Shown here: one piece after another, positions 17,290-25,905 of the stretch
How positions within the stretch are numbered: position 1 is the first letter of the stretch
Layout of the letters: the number at the start of each line of letters is the position of its first letter
Translations under genes and position numbers: made by a program
The notes under the pieces: model-generated
Seen by the model: only the letters and a program-made list of their open reading frames with translations
Database searches by the model: none
Told to the model about the DNA's origin: nothing
Assembly (NCBI RefSeq): GCF_001641755.2
Contig: NZ_LRFG02000001.1
Span: forward strand, 248,001 to 312,000
Direction of reading: 5' to 3'
DNA: 64,000 bases
Origin: Microbulbifer flavimaris
Lineage (GTDB): Bacteria; Pseudomonadota; Gammaproteobacteria; Pseudomonadales; Cellvibrionaceae

Positions 17290-18012
17290 ATGACCGCAGA
17301 TCAGAACATTAAAATCGATCCGTCCTGGCGCAAGGTGCTCGACGGTGAGTTCCGCAAACCCTACATGGCCCAGCTGCGGCAATTCCTGCGGGCGGAAAAG
17401 CAGGCTGGCAAGTGTATCTATCCGCCCGGACCGCAAATTTTTAACGCCTTTAATTCCACGCCGTTCGATAAAGTAAAGGTGGTGATTCTGGGGCAGGACC
17501 CCTACCACGGCGCGGGGCAGGCGCACGGCCTCTGTTTTTCCGTGATGCCCGGAGTTCGCATTCCGCCGTCGCTGAAAAATATCTACAAGGAATTACATTC
17601 GGACCTGGGTATCGAACCCGCCCACCACGGCTGCCTGCAGCCATGGGCGGAGCAGGGGGTATTGTTGCTGAACGCCACGCTCACCGTGGAAGACAGCAAG
17701 GCCGGTGCCCACCAGGGGCAGGGCTGGGAACAGTTTACCGATGCCGCGATTCACGCCCTGGCGGAGCAGCGGGATGGGCTGGTGTTTATTCTCTGGGGCA
17801 GCTACGCGCAGAAGAAGGGCGCCTTTATCGATGGTAACCGGCACCTGGTCTTGAAAGGGCCGCACCCGTCGCCGCTCTCCGCCCATCGTGGCTTCTTTGG
17901 CACCAGGCCTTTTTCCCAGGCCAACTCCTGGTTGCAGCAACATGGACAGGCGCCCATTGAGTGGGCGCTGCCGGAGGCCTCCGCGCTGCAGCGGGTGGCG
18001 GTGGAAATCTGA
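17290..18012 (+). CDS. ung: Uracil-DNA glycosylase (family 1)
   Basis: Removes uracil from DNA to start base-excision repair. 240 residues. The catalytic water-activating motif GQDPYHG is near residue 67, the uracil-binding NAT-like segment is LLLNATLTV, and the DNA-intercalation loop is [13 protein letters not shown]. All hallmark residues are present. The gene follows the glycosylase-like gene by 2 bases and probably shares its transcript. The C-terminus (about 15 residues after IEWALP) is slightly longer than in E. coli (229). Confidence 0.97.
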   Translation: MTADQNIKIDPSWRKVLDGEFRKPYMAQLRQFLRAEKQAGKCIYPPGPQIFNAFNSTPFDKVKVVILGQDPYHGAGQAHGLCFSVMPGVRIPPSLKNIYKELHSDLGIEPAHHGCLQPWAEQGVLLLNATLTVEDSKAGAHQGQGWEQFTDAAIHALAEQRDGLVFILWGSYAQKKGAFIDGNRHLVLKGPHPSPLSAHRGFFGTRPFSQANSWLQQHGQAPIEWALPEASALQRVAVEI

Positions 18013-18094
18013 TTCGGGCCAACCGTTTGCAGGGTGACTGGATGCGGGCCAGGACCGGGCTCAAGAGCGCCCGGTGGCGGTGGAGTGCCGGTGC

Positions 18095-19144
18095 TCAGTC
18101 CGTCAGCGGATCCGCATCGGCATCGTAGGGCAGTTCCAGCAGTTCCAGGGTGCGGCCGTCTTCCAGCTGCAGGCCTGTGCCGCTGGCAACACTGCTATTA
18201 GCGAGTACCGCCAGCAGGTCGATGCCGTGCTCGCTGCGTTCGGCAATCACTACATCGCCACAATTCTTGCTGCCACCGGCTTCCATGATCGAAAGCCCGG
18301 GTGCAGGGAGGTCGCCGGCTTCGCAGCGGGCCCGGTACATGCGCCGCTTTGTTTGTCCCAGGTACTGCAAACGGGCAACCACTTCCTGCCCGGTATAACA
18401 GCCTTTCTTGAAACTCACGCCGCCCAGCAGGTGCAGATTCACCATCTGTGGGATAAAGATACCGCTGGTCTCTGCGTGCAGCTGCGGCAGGCCATGGGTA
18501 ATCTGGCGCAGCTGCCAGTGGCAGAAGCTCGCCGGAGTGGCACCGGTTGCAAGTTTTTTCCACAGCGCGGCTGCGGCATCGACCGGCACCAGGATGGCGA
18601 CCTGCTCCCGGTTGTGTACATGGGCGATGGCCCCGGCACCCTCAAAGGAAAAGTGTTTCGCCGCCCCGGATTCCAGGTGCGCGAGTTCCGGCACTGACAG
18701 GAGTTCCGCCGCGCGAGTAACCGCGTCTGCGCCCTGCAGGCCGAGCCAGTGGTGGCTGTCATTGAGTTCCTTGAGGTCCGCCTTGAAAAACACCGCGTAC
18801 TTGGCCAGTGCGGCCAGGGCGATGGGGGCCAGGTCGCGGGGCAGGCTCAGGACAACATCGTCCTGCGCGCCCTTGAGGGCATGGAAGGCGCTGATCATGC
18901 GGCCCTTGGGATTACAGTGGGCCCCCTGGGTTGCGTGGCCGTCGGGGAGGTTTACCAGGTCGCAGGTGATCTGGCCCTGCAGGAATTTCTGGCTGTCCGG
19001 GCCGTGCACGGACACAGCGCCGAGCGGGCTCAGGTCGATCAGGTGCAGATCCGCTTCGCTATCGGGGAAGTGGGCCCGGTCTCCCTCCCATTTGGCGCCC
19101 TCACCGGAGAGGAAGTCCTGCCACTCTTGTCGATCCATAGTCAT
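18095..19144 (-). CDS. ygfZ: Folate-binding iron-sulfur cluster repair protein YgfZ
   Basis: Tetrahydrofolate-dependent factor that helps maintain certain Fe-S proteins such as MiaB. 349 residues from ATG 19144; ATG 19138 is also possible. The family motif KGCYTGQE (with the reactive cysteine) is present in FKKGCYTGQEVVARLQYLGQ, and the GcvT-like N-terminal fold includes VHGPDSQKFLQGQITCDL. Divergent from sdhE-ygfX; ygfZ next to ygfY/ygfX is a conserved gammaproteobacterial neighbourhood. Confidence 0.93.
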   Translation of the reverse strand: MTMDRQEWQDFLSGEGAKWEGDRAHFPDSEADLHLIDLSPLGAVSVHGPDSQKFLQGQITCDLVNLPDGHATQGAHCNPKGRMISAFHALKGAQDDVVLSLPRDLAPIALAALAKYAVFFKADLKELNDSHHWLGLQGADAVTRAAELLSVPELAHLESGAAKHFSFEGAGAIAHVHNREQVAILVPVDAAAALWKKLATGATPASFCHWQLRQITHGLPQLHAETSGIFIPQMVNLHLLGGVSFKKGCYTGQEVVARLQYLGQTKRRMYRARCEAGDLPAPGLSIMEAGGSKNCGDVVIAERSEHGIDLLAVLANSSVASGTGLQLEDGRTLELLELPYDADADPLTD

Positions 19145-19268
19145 AGCCCGCTCGCTGTTCCGTACTGCTGGTGGAGGTGAGTATCTTGGGTTGCCGGGGG
19201 CATTTTCAAGCGTGAATGGGTGCCTCCCGGCATATACGTCACTGCTGCTCCCGGTTGCCGCTCGGCTA

Positions 19269-19295
19269 TTCACGGGGTAAGGCGCCGGTTATACT
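19269..19295 (+). promoter_or_regulatory. Candidate promoter of sdhE-ygfX
   Basis: TATACT (19290-19295) is a strong -10 box; TTCACG (19269-19274) lies 15 bases upstream as a weak -35. The leader to sdhE is about 80 bases and very GC-rich, with a 7-bp hairpin (19325-19331 with 19336-19342) followed by a 10-bp palindrome (19343-19352). Confidence 0.4.
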
Positions 19296-19383
19296 GCGCG
19301 CGAATGACAGACTGAAGCAGACAGCGACGCGTCAGCGCGTCGTCGCCGGCGACCCGCCGGCCGCCGATATCGGGATTTGAAGT

Positions 19384-19629
19384 ATGGATCGTAACCGACT
19401 GTTCTGGGCCAGCCGCCGCGGTATGCTGGAGCTTGACCTGGTCCTGTTGCCGTTTCTCGACAACGTTTATGACACCCTCGACCCTGAGGACCAGCAGCGC
19501 TTTGTCGAGTTGCTGAACAACGAGGATCAGGATCTCTTTGCCTGGTTCATGCGCCGCGAAGACCCCTCCGATCCGGAGTTGCTGCGCATCGTGCAGATTA
19601 TCCGTGACAACACCGGGCTCCAGGAATAA
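19384..19629 (+). CDS. sdhE: FAD assembly factor SdhE (succinate dehydrogenase assembly)
   Basis: 81 residues, the normal size. The RGMLELD motif (residues 12-18) is the conserved RGxxExD signature needed for covalent flavinylation of SdhA/FrdA. The remaining DPEDQQRFVELLNNEDQDLFAWFM matches the SdhE helical bundle. Cytoplasmic. The neighbour ygfX downstream is its usual partner; the pair was also described as a toxin-antitoxin system (CptAB), though the flavinylation role is better supported. Confidence 0.95.
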   Translation: MDRNRLFWASRRGMLELDLVLLPFLDNVYDTLDPEDQQRFVELLNNEDQDLFAWFMRREDPSDPELLRIVQIIRDNTGLQE

Positions 19630-19654
19630 CACCGGCTCGGTCGAGCCTCTGGTC

Positions 19655-20065
19655 GTGGGGCGCAGTGCCCGGCTGCGCTGCCCCGTATCCCCCTCCCGAC
19701 TGCTTTTCCTCCTGCTTCTCCTTATTTCCCTGCAGGCACTGACAGTGCTCTGGTTTGCCGGTTTTGCCGTCACCTTGCTGGCGCCTGCCGTTCTGCTGGT
19801 GATCGCCCTGGGGCTGCGTGAGGCGCGGCGCCTGACCGGTTATCGTGGTGAAATCTCAACTATGGACAGGCGCTGGTTCTGGCGTGCAACCGGGGGAGAG
19901 CCGGAGGAGATTACCCTGAGTGGCGAACTGGTGCTGTGGCCCTGGTTGATCGTGATCAATGGCCGGGATCAGGGCGGCCAGCACCGGCGCCTGGTGCTGG
20001 CGCGCGACAGCGTCACTGCGGAGGACTGGCGGCGCCTGCAGGTGGCGCTGCGCTATTCCCGTTGA
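19655..20065 (+). CDS. ygfX: YgfX (CptA-like) membrane protein
   Basis: About 136 residues with two hydrophobic helices (LLFLLLLLISLQALTVLWFAG and VTLLAPAVLLVIALGL), then a cytoplasmic part in which WPWLIVI and TAEDWRRLQVALRYS match the C-terminal pattern of YgfX. In E. coli YgfX sits in the membrane and interacts with SdhE; toxicity toward FtsZ/MreB has been claimed. The start is uncertain: no ATG lies between the sdhE stop and the first helix, so GTG 19655 (or CTG 19649, GTG 19604) must be used. Confidence 0.72.
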   Translation: MGRSARLRCPVSPSRLLFLLLLLISLQALTVLWFAGFAVTLLAPAVLLVIALGLREARRLTGYRGEISTMDRRWFWRATGGEPEEITLSGELVLWPWLIVINGRDQGGQHRRLVLARDSVTAEDWRRLQVALRYSR

Positions 20066-20084
20066 AACTGCCGAACCGCGGCGG

Positions 20085-21701
20085 TCAGACGAATTGGCGC
20101 TGGTCGGCGAAGTTCTCCGGTACCAGGATGGTGTCCATGGCCATCTCTCGAAGGCTCTCGTAGTCAAGCGAGTAGTGCAGGCCGCGGCTTTCACGCCGGT
20201 CTAGGGCCGAGCGAATGATCAGTTCGGAAACCAGCGCCAGGTTGCGCAGTTCGATCAGGTCGCTGGTAATTCTGTAGTTGGCGTAGAACTCGCGGATTTC
20301 TCCCTGCAGCATCTTCACCCGGTGTTGCGCCCGCAACAGGCGCTTGCGGGTGCGCACGATGCCCACGTAGTCCCACATAAAGCGCCGCAGTTCATCCCAG
20401 TTGTGCGAGATTACGACATCCTCGTCGGAATCGGTGACGCGGGAGGCGTCCCAGGCCGCTGCCGGTCTCGGCGGTTGCACTTCTTCCAGGGTGGCGTCGA
20501 TATGCAGTGCCGCAGCGCGGGCATAGACCAGGCACTCCAGCAATGAATTGCTGGCGAGCCGGTTGGCGCCGTGCAGGCCGGTGAAGGTGGTCTCGCCGAT
20601 GGCATACAGCTGGTCCAGGTCCGTGCGACCGTGTTCATCCACCATGACACCGCCACAGGTGTAGTGGGCTGCCGGTACCACCGGAATCGGCTCTTTGGTG
20701 ATGTCGATGCCGTACTGCAAACAGTTCTGGTAGACGGTGGGGAAGTGCTCGCGGACGAATTTGGAATCCTTGTGGGAGATGTCCAGGTAAAGGCAGTCTG
20801 CACCCAGTCGTTTCATCTCGTGGTCGATGGCGCGGGCCACGATGTCCCGGGGAGCCAACTCGCCCCGCTTGTCGAAACGATCCATAAAGCGCTGGCCGTC
20901 CGGCAGCTTCAACTGTGCGCCCTCGCCGCGCAGCGCTTCGGTGACCAGCATTGCTTTAGCCTTCGGGTGATAGAGGCAGGTGGGGTGGAACTGGTTGAAT
21001 TCCATATTCGCCACCCGGCAACCGGCGCGCCAGGCCATGGCAATGCCGTCACCACTGGCACCGTCCGGATTACTGGTATAGAGGTAGGCCTTGCTCGCGC
21101 CGCCTGTTGCCAGCACCACGGAGCGGCCTTGGAACAGCTCCACCTCCTCGGTTTCCTTGTTGTAGACGTAGGCCCCGGCACAGCGGAAGCGGCCCCGCTG
21201 CGGATCCGGTTGGCGAATCAGGTCCAGGGCAATGTGATGCTCGAAGCAGTCGATGTTCTCTGCGGCGCGGACCTGCTGGATTAAGGTACTGTGGACCGCC
21301 ATGCCCGTGGCATCGGCACTGTGGATGATGCGTCGGTGGCTGTGGCCGCCCTCTTTGGTCAGATGGTAATCACCGTCTTCGCGGGTAAAATCCACTCCCT
21401 GGTCGATCAGCCACTGAATGGCAGCAGCCCCGTTCTCCACCGTGTGGCGCACCGCGTCCGGGTGGCACAGGCCAGCCCCCGCGTCTAAGGTGTCAGCGAT
21501 ATGCGATTCCACGGAATCTGCGTCATCCAGCACGGCGGCGATACCGCCCTGCGCAAACCAGGTGGAACCGTCGCGCAGGCGCTGCTTCGACAGCAGGGCG
21601 ACCCGGTAGCGATTTGCCAGATGCAGGGCCAGGGTGAGGCCAGCCGCGCCACTGCCGATCACCAGAACATCGTAATTTGCCTGAGCGTTCATAATTTTCA
21701 T
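20085..21701 (-). CDS. nadB: L-aspartate oxidase
   Basis: FAD enzyme oxidising aspartate to iminoaspartate, the first step of NAD synthesis with NadA. 538 residues. The FAD motif [15 protein letters not shown] is at the N-terminus, followed by [16 protein letters not shown] and the substrate segment around [24 protein letters not shown]; the C-terminal three-helix domain is present. ATG 21701 is used; ATG 21692 (MNAQANYD) is equally plausible since neither has a clear ribosome binding site. Divergent from rpoE, as in E. coli and Pseudomonas, and convergent with ygfX. Confidence 0.96.
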   Translation of the reverse strand: MKIMNAQANYDVLVIGSGAAGLTLALHLANRYRVALLSKQRLRDGSTWFAQGGIAAVLDDADSVESHIADTLDAGAGLCHPDAVRHTVENGAAAIQWLIDQGVDFTREDGDYHLTKEGGHSHRRIIHSADATGMAVHSTLIQQVRAAENIDCFEHHIALDLIRQPDPQRGRFRCAGAYVYNKETEEVELFQGRSVVLATGGASKAYLYTSNPDGASGDGIAMAWRAGCRVANMEFNQFHPTCLYHPKAKAMLVTEALRGEGAQLKLPDGQRFMDRFDKRGELAPRDIVARAIDHEMKRLGADCLYLDISHKDSKFVREHFPTVYQNCLQYGIDITKEPIPVVPAAHYTCGGVMVDEHGRTDLDQLYAIGETTFTGLHGANRLASNSLLECLVYARAAALHIDATLEEVQPPRPAAAWDASRVTDSDEDVVISHNWDELRRFMWDYVGIVRTRKRLLRAQHRVKMLQGEIREFYANYRITSDLIELRNLALVSELIIRSALDRRESRGLHYSLDYESLREMAMDTILVPENFADQRQFV

Positions 21702-21719
21702 TGTTAAAAGGGGTGGCGT

Positions 21720-21747
21720 AGTATAGCGCCTACTTCAAATACGTCGA
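21720..21747 (-). promoter_or_regulatory. Candidate promoter of nadB
   Basis: On the minus strand TCGACG (21747-21742) and TATACT (21725-21720) are 16 bases apart. A start near 21713 leaves only about a 12-base leader. It lies immediately beside the candidate rpoE promoter on the other strand. Confidence 0.45.
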
Positions 21748-21755
21748 TTTGGCAC

Positions 21756-21785
21756 GGAACTTATGTCCTATCGCCAGTGTCTTGG
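21756..21785 (+). promoter_or_regulatory. Candidate RpoE (AlgU)-dependent promoter of rpoE
   Basis: GGAACTT (21756-21762) is a full sigma-E -35 element. After 17 bases, TCTTGG (21780-21785) is a fair match to the TCTGA/TCAAA -10. Autoregulation of rpoE/algU from such a promoter is established in E. coli and Pseudomonas. The leader would be near 78 bases. Confidence 0.6.
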
Positions 21786-21869
21786 ACACATTACAAATTA
21801 CGCTTGCGCCGTCCGCTCCGGATTTTCCCGGGCCATCTCCCGCGGTGCAGTTGGTAACGGGGGTAGGGG

Positions 21870-22484
21870 ATGACATCGCAACAGGCGTCACCAAGTGATC
21901 GCCAGCTGGTGGAGCGTGTCCAGAAGGGCGACAAGCGCGCCTTCGACCTTCTGGTACTGAAATACCAGCACAAGATCCTCGCCGTGGTGAGCCGTTTTAT
22001 CAAGGACCACGCAGAGGTCCAGGACGTTACCCAGGAAGCTTTCATAAAGGCCTATCGCGCTTTGGCGAACTTCCGTGGTGAGAGTGCTTTCTACACCTGG
22101 ATGTACCGTATCGCCATCAACACGGCAAAGAATCACCTGGTCTCCCGCGGGCGGCGCCCGCCGTCCTCTGATGTGGACCTGGAGGACGCCGAATTCTATT
22201 CCGGTGCCGATCTGCTGCGGGACAACGAGACGCCCGAAAACCAGCTTTTTCGCGATCAGTTGGAAACCGCAGTGCACGAGGCCATACGGGCGCTACCCGA
22301 GGACCTGCGCGCGGCGGTTACCCTCAGGGAGATGGAGGGCCTCAGCTATGAGGAGATCGCCGAAGTGATGGACTGCCCGGTGGGCACGGTGCGCTCGCGG
22401 ATTTTTCGCGCTCGTGAGGCTATCGACCGGACGGTTCAGGCGGTCCTGGCCGGGGAACCAGAGCCCCTGGGGGATCGAAACTGA
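21870..22484 (+). CDS. rpoE: RNA polymerase sigma-E factor (AlgU/RpoE)
   Basis: Group 4 (ECF) sigma factor that directs the envelope-stress regulon. 204 residues with region 2 (LVERVQKGDKRAFDLLVLKYQ... VQDVTQEAFIKAYRALANFRGESAFYTWMYRIA) and region 4 (LPEDLRAAVTLREMEGLSYEEIAEVMDCPVGTVRSRIFRAREAI), both near-identical in pattern to AlgU and RpoE. It is held by RseA, encoded next. The start has GGGTAGGGG just before ATG. In Pseudomonas this factor (AlgU) controls alginate; here the downstream RseA/B/C set and a nearby mucD make the same circuit likely. Confidence 0.97.
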   Translation: MTSQQASPSDRQLVERVQKGDKRAFDLLVLKYQHKILAVVSRFIKDHAEVQDVTQEAFIKAYRALANFRGESAFYTWMYRIAINTAKNHLVSRGRRPPSSDVDLEDAEFYSGADLLRDNETPENQLFRDQLETAVHEAIRALPEDLRAAVTLREMEGLSYEEIAEVMDCPVGTVRSRIFRAREAIDRTVQAVLAGEPEPLGDRN

Positions 22485-22561
22485 GTCCGGCGCCTGCGTT
22501 GCGATAATTGACGCAATTTTTTACCCGCGGCGCGAAACAAATTCCCAAGCGCCCGGTCAGA

Positions 22562-22591
22562 AGTGTTAACCGGCGTTAAGCAGTGTTAACC
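22562..22591. repeat. Two direct repeats 20 bp apart upstream of rseA
   Basis: AGTGTTAACC occurs at 22562-22571 and again at 22582-22591, exactly 20 bases (about two helical turns) apart, in the 185-base rpoE-rseA gap. Such phasing suits a regulator binding site, but no known factor is identified. Confidence 0.35.
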
Positions 22592-22669
22592 ATCGCCGCA
22601 GAAACAGACCGTGAACGGAATAGCGTGCTGCGGTCGCAAAACCATATGTTACAGAGAGGATTGGCCCGT

Positions 22670-23371
22670 ATGTCTCACGGGAATCATCAGGATCGGCTGA
22701 ACGAGTCCCTGTCCGCGCTGATGGATGGGGAGGCGAATGAGCTGGAGCTGCAACGGTTGCTGAAATCCGGTTCCGCCGGGTCCGAGGCCGGGCAGCGCTG
22801 GTCGCGTTACCAGCTGGCTGCCAGCGTCATGCGCGGCGAAACCGTGGCCAGGACGGACACCGATCTGGCCGCCCGTATCTCCGCTGCGGTTGCCCGCGAG
22901 GAACCGCTGCAGCAGTCGGCATCCGAATCCGGAGCAGCTGCCAATGACGCCGGTCACCGCTGGCGCCAGATGCTTTCTCGTGGTGCGGTGGCGGCGACGG
23001 TGGCTTTTGCAGCCATCCTCGGTGTCCAGCAGGTCTCACAAGTCTCTGAGCCGGTACCGACTCCGCAGCTGGCTGCCGAGACGGAACGACCGGCGCAGCA
23101 GCCGGCCGTGCAGCCCGCGCAACAGCCCAGCAGCATCTATGTGCCCGGACCGAGCACTCGCGCCGTGAGCACCGCGGGTCCCCGCCTGGTGCCCGCGCCC
23201 AAGAGCGGCGTGCCGGGACAGGCGGCTTTGCAACCGCAGGTGCCGACGCCGGAATTGATGCGTCACCTCAACCGGGTAATGATTCAGCATTCTGAGCAGG
23301 CCGCCCACGTGGGTAGCCAGGGTATGGTGCCTTTCGCCCGTGCCACCTATGGCGAACAAGACGGTCAATAG
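22670..23371 (+). CDS. rseA: Anti-sigma-E factor RseA (MucA-like)
   Basis: 233 residues. The N-terminal cytoplasmic domain (ESLSALMDGEANELELQRLL, then RWSRYQLAASVMRGE) is the sigma-binding part of RseA/MucA. One transmembrane helix lies near residues 105-122 (GAVAATVAFAAILGVQQV), and the periplasmic tail is Pro/Gln-rich with a conserved end (ELMRHLNRVMIQHSEQAA). DegS/RseP-type proteolysis of such proteins frees the sigma factor. ATG 22670 has GAGAGGA nine bases ahead; the longer reading from 22583 has no ribosome site. rseB begins 2 bases after the stop. Confidence 0.93.
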   Translation: MSHGNHQDRLNESLSALMDGEANELELQRLLKSGSAGSEAGQRWSRYQLAASVMRGETVARTDTDLAARISAAVAREEPLQQSASESGAAANDAGHRWRQMLSRGAVAATVAFAAILGVQQVSQVSEPVPTPQLAAETERPAQQPAVQPAQQPSSIYVPGPSTRAVSTAGPRLVPAPKSGVPGQAALQPQVPTPELMRHLNRVMIQHSEQAAHVGSQGMVPFARATYGEQDGQ

Positions 23372-23373
23372 CC

Positions 23374-24426
23374 TTGCGTATTACTGATATCTCCAGTGTT
23401 TACGTAAAAGCCAACAGCATGCTGTTGGCTTTGTTCTTGTGGGGCACAACATCCGTGGCGTCGGCACAGACCGCAGTGGTGCCGGAGCCCGAGCCCGCGC
23501 AAGAACCGGCCAACCAGCGGCAAAGCCTGCAGCAGTCGCAGCCGCCCATGCCCGTGGAAAGCCCGCAGGCCGGCTCTAACGGTGCGAGTGCACGCGCCTG
23601 GCTGGAAAAGCTGGGTCGGGCGGTCAATGAGCTGGAGTATTCCGGGCTGGTGACATTCGAGCACGCAGGCATGCTGGAGACGCTCCAGGTGGTGCACGCG
23701 GTACGCGATGGCCAGCAGGTGGAGCGGGTGCGCTATCTCAGCGGCGATCCCAGGGAACTGGTCAGCCACGGCGTCACCCGTGCCTGTGAAGGCACCGGCG
23801 GGCCCTTCAATCGGGCCGCGCTGCTGAGCGCTGCCGGTCAGGAGCGCCTGCAGCAGGCCTACCAGTTCGTCGTGCGGGGCGAGGAGCGGATTGCCGATCG
23901 TCCCACGGTGATCATCGAAGCGCGCCCACTGGATCGCCATCGTCTCGGTATGCTGGTCAACCTGGACCGTGAGACCGGTCTGCCCCTGAGGTCTATGCTG
24001 ATTGGCCCACAGGGCAAAGTACTGGAGCGCTACCAGTTCGTGAAACTGGATCTGGCCCCGGTGGAGGACAGCGATCTGCAGCCCCAGTCAGCAGCTGCCC
24101 GACGCATCGACAACAGTACACCCTGCATTGCCGCCCAGAGCCGCTGGCGCATGGGATGGCTGCCGGACGGATATCGCCCGGTAGCGGTACGGACCCTGAC
24201 CGATGGCGACATGCTGGTGTTCAGTGATGGTCTCAGCGTGTTTACTGTCTTCGTGCAGCGCCTGGGTCCCGAGCTCAACTTCAAGGGTTCCGCCATTCGC
24301 GGTGCGACAGTCGCCTATATGGACAAGGTAGAGGCGGACGGAATCAATTACACCGTAACCGTGGTCGGGGAGATCCCCGATAGCACCGCGCAGTTGCTGG
24401 CGCGGGCCGTGACCACCGGAGGCTGA
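23374..24426 (+). CDS. rseB: Sigma-E regulatory protein RseB (MucB-like)
   Basis: Periplasmic protein that binds RseA's periplasmic tail and blocks its cleavage. 350 residues if TTG 23374 is used: a signal peptide (about residues 15-31, ending SVASA), a Pro/Gln linker, then the MucB N-terminal domain (AWLEKLGRAVNELEYSGLVTFEH...LETLQVVHAV), central lipid-sensing fold and C-terminal domain (WRMGWLPDGYRPVAVRTLTDGDMLVFSDGLSVFTVFV). ATG 23419 would give a shorter signal peptide, but it lies in the loop of a perfect hairpin and has no ribosome site, so TTG is preferred. Confidence 0.93.
   Translation: MRITDISSVYVKANSMLLALFLWGTTSVASAQTAVVPEPEPAQEPANQRQSLQQSQPPMPVESPQAGSNGASARAWLEKLGRAVNELEYSGLVTFEHAGMLETLQVVHAVRDGQQVERVRYLSGDPRELVSHGVTRACEGTGGPFNRAALLSAAGQERLQQAYQFVVRGEERIADRPTVIIEARPLDRHRLGMLVNLDRETGLPLRSMLIGPQGKVLERYQFVKLDLAPVEDSDLQPQSAAARRIDNSTPCIAAQSRWRMGWLPDGYRPVAVRTLTDGDMLVFSDGLSVFTVFVQRLGPELNFKGSAIRGATVAYMDKVEADGINYTVTVVGEIPDSTAQLLARAVTTGG
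23407..23432 (+). terminator. Perfect palindrome (terminator-like) inside the 5' end of rseB
   Basis: Two 12-base arms, 23407-23418 and 23421-23432, are exactly complementary around the dinucleotide AT, starting AAAGCC and ending GGCTTT, followed by GTTCTTG. It sits over rseB codons 12-20 (from TTG 23374) and contains ATG 23419 at its centre. It could act as an attenuator lowering rseB relative to rseA. Structure seen; function inferred. Confidence 0.5.
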
Positions 24427-24430
24427 TCCA

Positions 24431-24871
24431 GTGGTGGAGGAGCGCGGCCGCATCGTCGCCGTTGAGGCGGATGCCATCTGGGTAGAAACCATTCAGCGCA
24501 GCGGTTGCCACGGCTGTGCAGCCAAGTCCGGTTGCGGTACCGGTCTGCTCGGGGATTACTGGGCCAGCGCGTCACGGATTCGGGTGGCCCTCAACAGCTG
24601 GGATCCCGACCGTGTGCGGCTGAACGATATCGCCGTGATTGGCATTGCCGAACACACCCTTACGACGGCCGCGCTGCTGGTGTACCTGGTCCCCCTGTTG
24701 GCCCTGCTGGCGCTGGCCTATGCTGGCAACCTGCTTGCGGGTGAGCCCGGTGCGATCGCTGGTGCCATTGTCGGCCTCGCCCTGGGCGCTGTTGCCGTGC
24801 GCTGGTTCAGCCGGCGCCACGCTTCCGACCCGAATTATTCCCCCCTACTGCTTCGCATAGAGTCCCCGTAA
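24431..24871 (+). CDS. rseC: RseC/MucC family membrane protein
   Basis: 146 residues starting at GTG 24431, five bases after rseB. The N-terminal part has the CHGCAAKSGCG cysteine cluster (CxxC then C), typical of RseC proteins, possibly binding an Fe-S cluster. Two adjacent helices (LLVYLVPLLALLALAYAG and GAIAGAIVGLALGAVAV) anchor it in the inner membrane. In E. coli RseC (SoxR-reducing system) and Pseudomonas MucC are the third members of this operon; the function is only partly known. Confidence 0.88.
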   Translation: MVEERGRIVAVEADAIWVETIQRSGCHGCAAKSGCGTGLLGDYWASASRIRVALNSWDPDRVRLNDIAVIGIAEHTLTTAALLVYLVPLLALLALAYAGNLLAGEPGAIAGAIVGLALGAVAVRWFSRRHASDPNYSPLLLRIESP

Positions 24872-24949
24872 GCCGGTCAAATGCCGCCCAGCGCCTAAAC
24901 TGGAGGGCAGGGACCGTACTCGCGGTGCCCCAATCGCCCGGAGACCTCC

Positions 24950-25897
24950 ATGCGCGCTCGCTGCTATGCGGAAAAATGGCCCCTGCGCACCAGCTTCGTC
25001 ATTTCCCGTGGCGTCCGCACCCATGCGGAAGTGGTGGTAGTGGAGCTGGCTGCTGAAGGCCGCCACGGTGTGGGTGAGTGCACACCTTATCCCCGTTACG
25101 GCGAGAGCGTTGACTCAGTGCTGGCCCAGCTTCAGCCGGTGCTCGAGGAAGTTGAAGCCGGCCTGGATCGCCGGCAGCTGCAGTCTCGAATGCCCGCCGG
25201 TGCCGCACGCAACGCGCTCGATTGCGCGCTGGCTGACTGGGAGGCGGCTGCTGGTGGCGGTCCGGTGGGGGACCCCGTCTCCCTGGCCACTGTCCAGACG
25301 CTCGTGATCGATTCGCCCGAGGGGATGGCCCGGGCCGCACAGGAGGCAGTCGCCGGGGGCGTCAGCGTGCTCAAGCTCAAGCTCGACGACCAGCAGGTGG
25401 GGGAGAGAGTGGCCGCGGTACGTGAGGCCGTTCCGGGGGCGCAACTGGTGATCGATGCCAACGAAGCCTGGTCGCGGAGTACGCTGATCGAGCGCTGCCA
25501 TGAAATCGCCGGGCTCGGTGTCGCCATGCTGGAGCAGCCGCTGCCCGCGGATGACGACGAGTTCCTCGCCAGTTTTTCCCACCCCCTGCCGATCTGTGCC
25601 GACGAAAGCTGTCATACGCGGAAGGATTTGACCCGCCTGCAGGGGCGCTACGAGATGATCAACATCAAGCTGGACAAGACCGGTGGCATCACCGAGGCGC
25701 TGGCCCTGGCGCAGGAGGGCGGGTCGATGGGTTTCGAGCTGATGCTGGGCTGCATGCTGTGCACCTCCCGCGCCATCCGCGCAGCCTGGCCGCTGGGAGG
25801 CAAGGTGCGCTTTCGCGATCTGGACGGCCCCACCTGGCTGGCCCGGGATGTGGATCCGCCGCTGCGTTTTGCCGGTGGCCGGGTTTACTGGGATTGA
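24950..25897 (+). CDS. L-Ala-D/L-Glu (dipeptide) epimerase
   Basis: Enolase-superfamily enzyme, 315 residues. It has the KxK acid-base motif (VLKLKLDDQ), metal ligands DANEAW and EQPLP, ADES, and the KLDKTGG lysine, followed by GCM, the exact catalytic order of YcjG-type dipeptide epimerases. These convert L-Ala-D-Glu to L-Ala-L-Glu during murein-peptide recycling. The neighbour MpaA-like amidase (convergent, 8 bases away) makes this substrate likely. ATG 24950. Confidence 0.9.
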   Translation: MRARCYAEKWPLRTSFVISRGVRTHAEVVVVELAAEGRHGVGECTPYPRYGESVDSVLAQLQPVLEEVEAGLDRRQLQSRMPAGAARNALDCALADWEAAAGGGPVGDPVSLATVQTLVIDSPEGMARAAQEAVAGGVSVLKLKLDDQQVGERVAAVREAVPGAQLVIDANEAWSRSTLIERCHEIAGLGVAMLEQPLPADDDEFLASFSHPLPICADESCHTRKDLTRLQGRYEMINIKLDKTGGITEALALAQEGGSMGFELMLGCMLCTSRAIRAAWPLGGKVRFRDLDGPTWLARDVDPPLRFAGGRVYWD

Positions 25898-25905
25898 TCT
25901 GCCGC

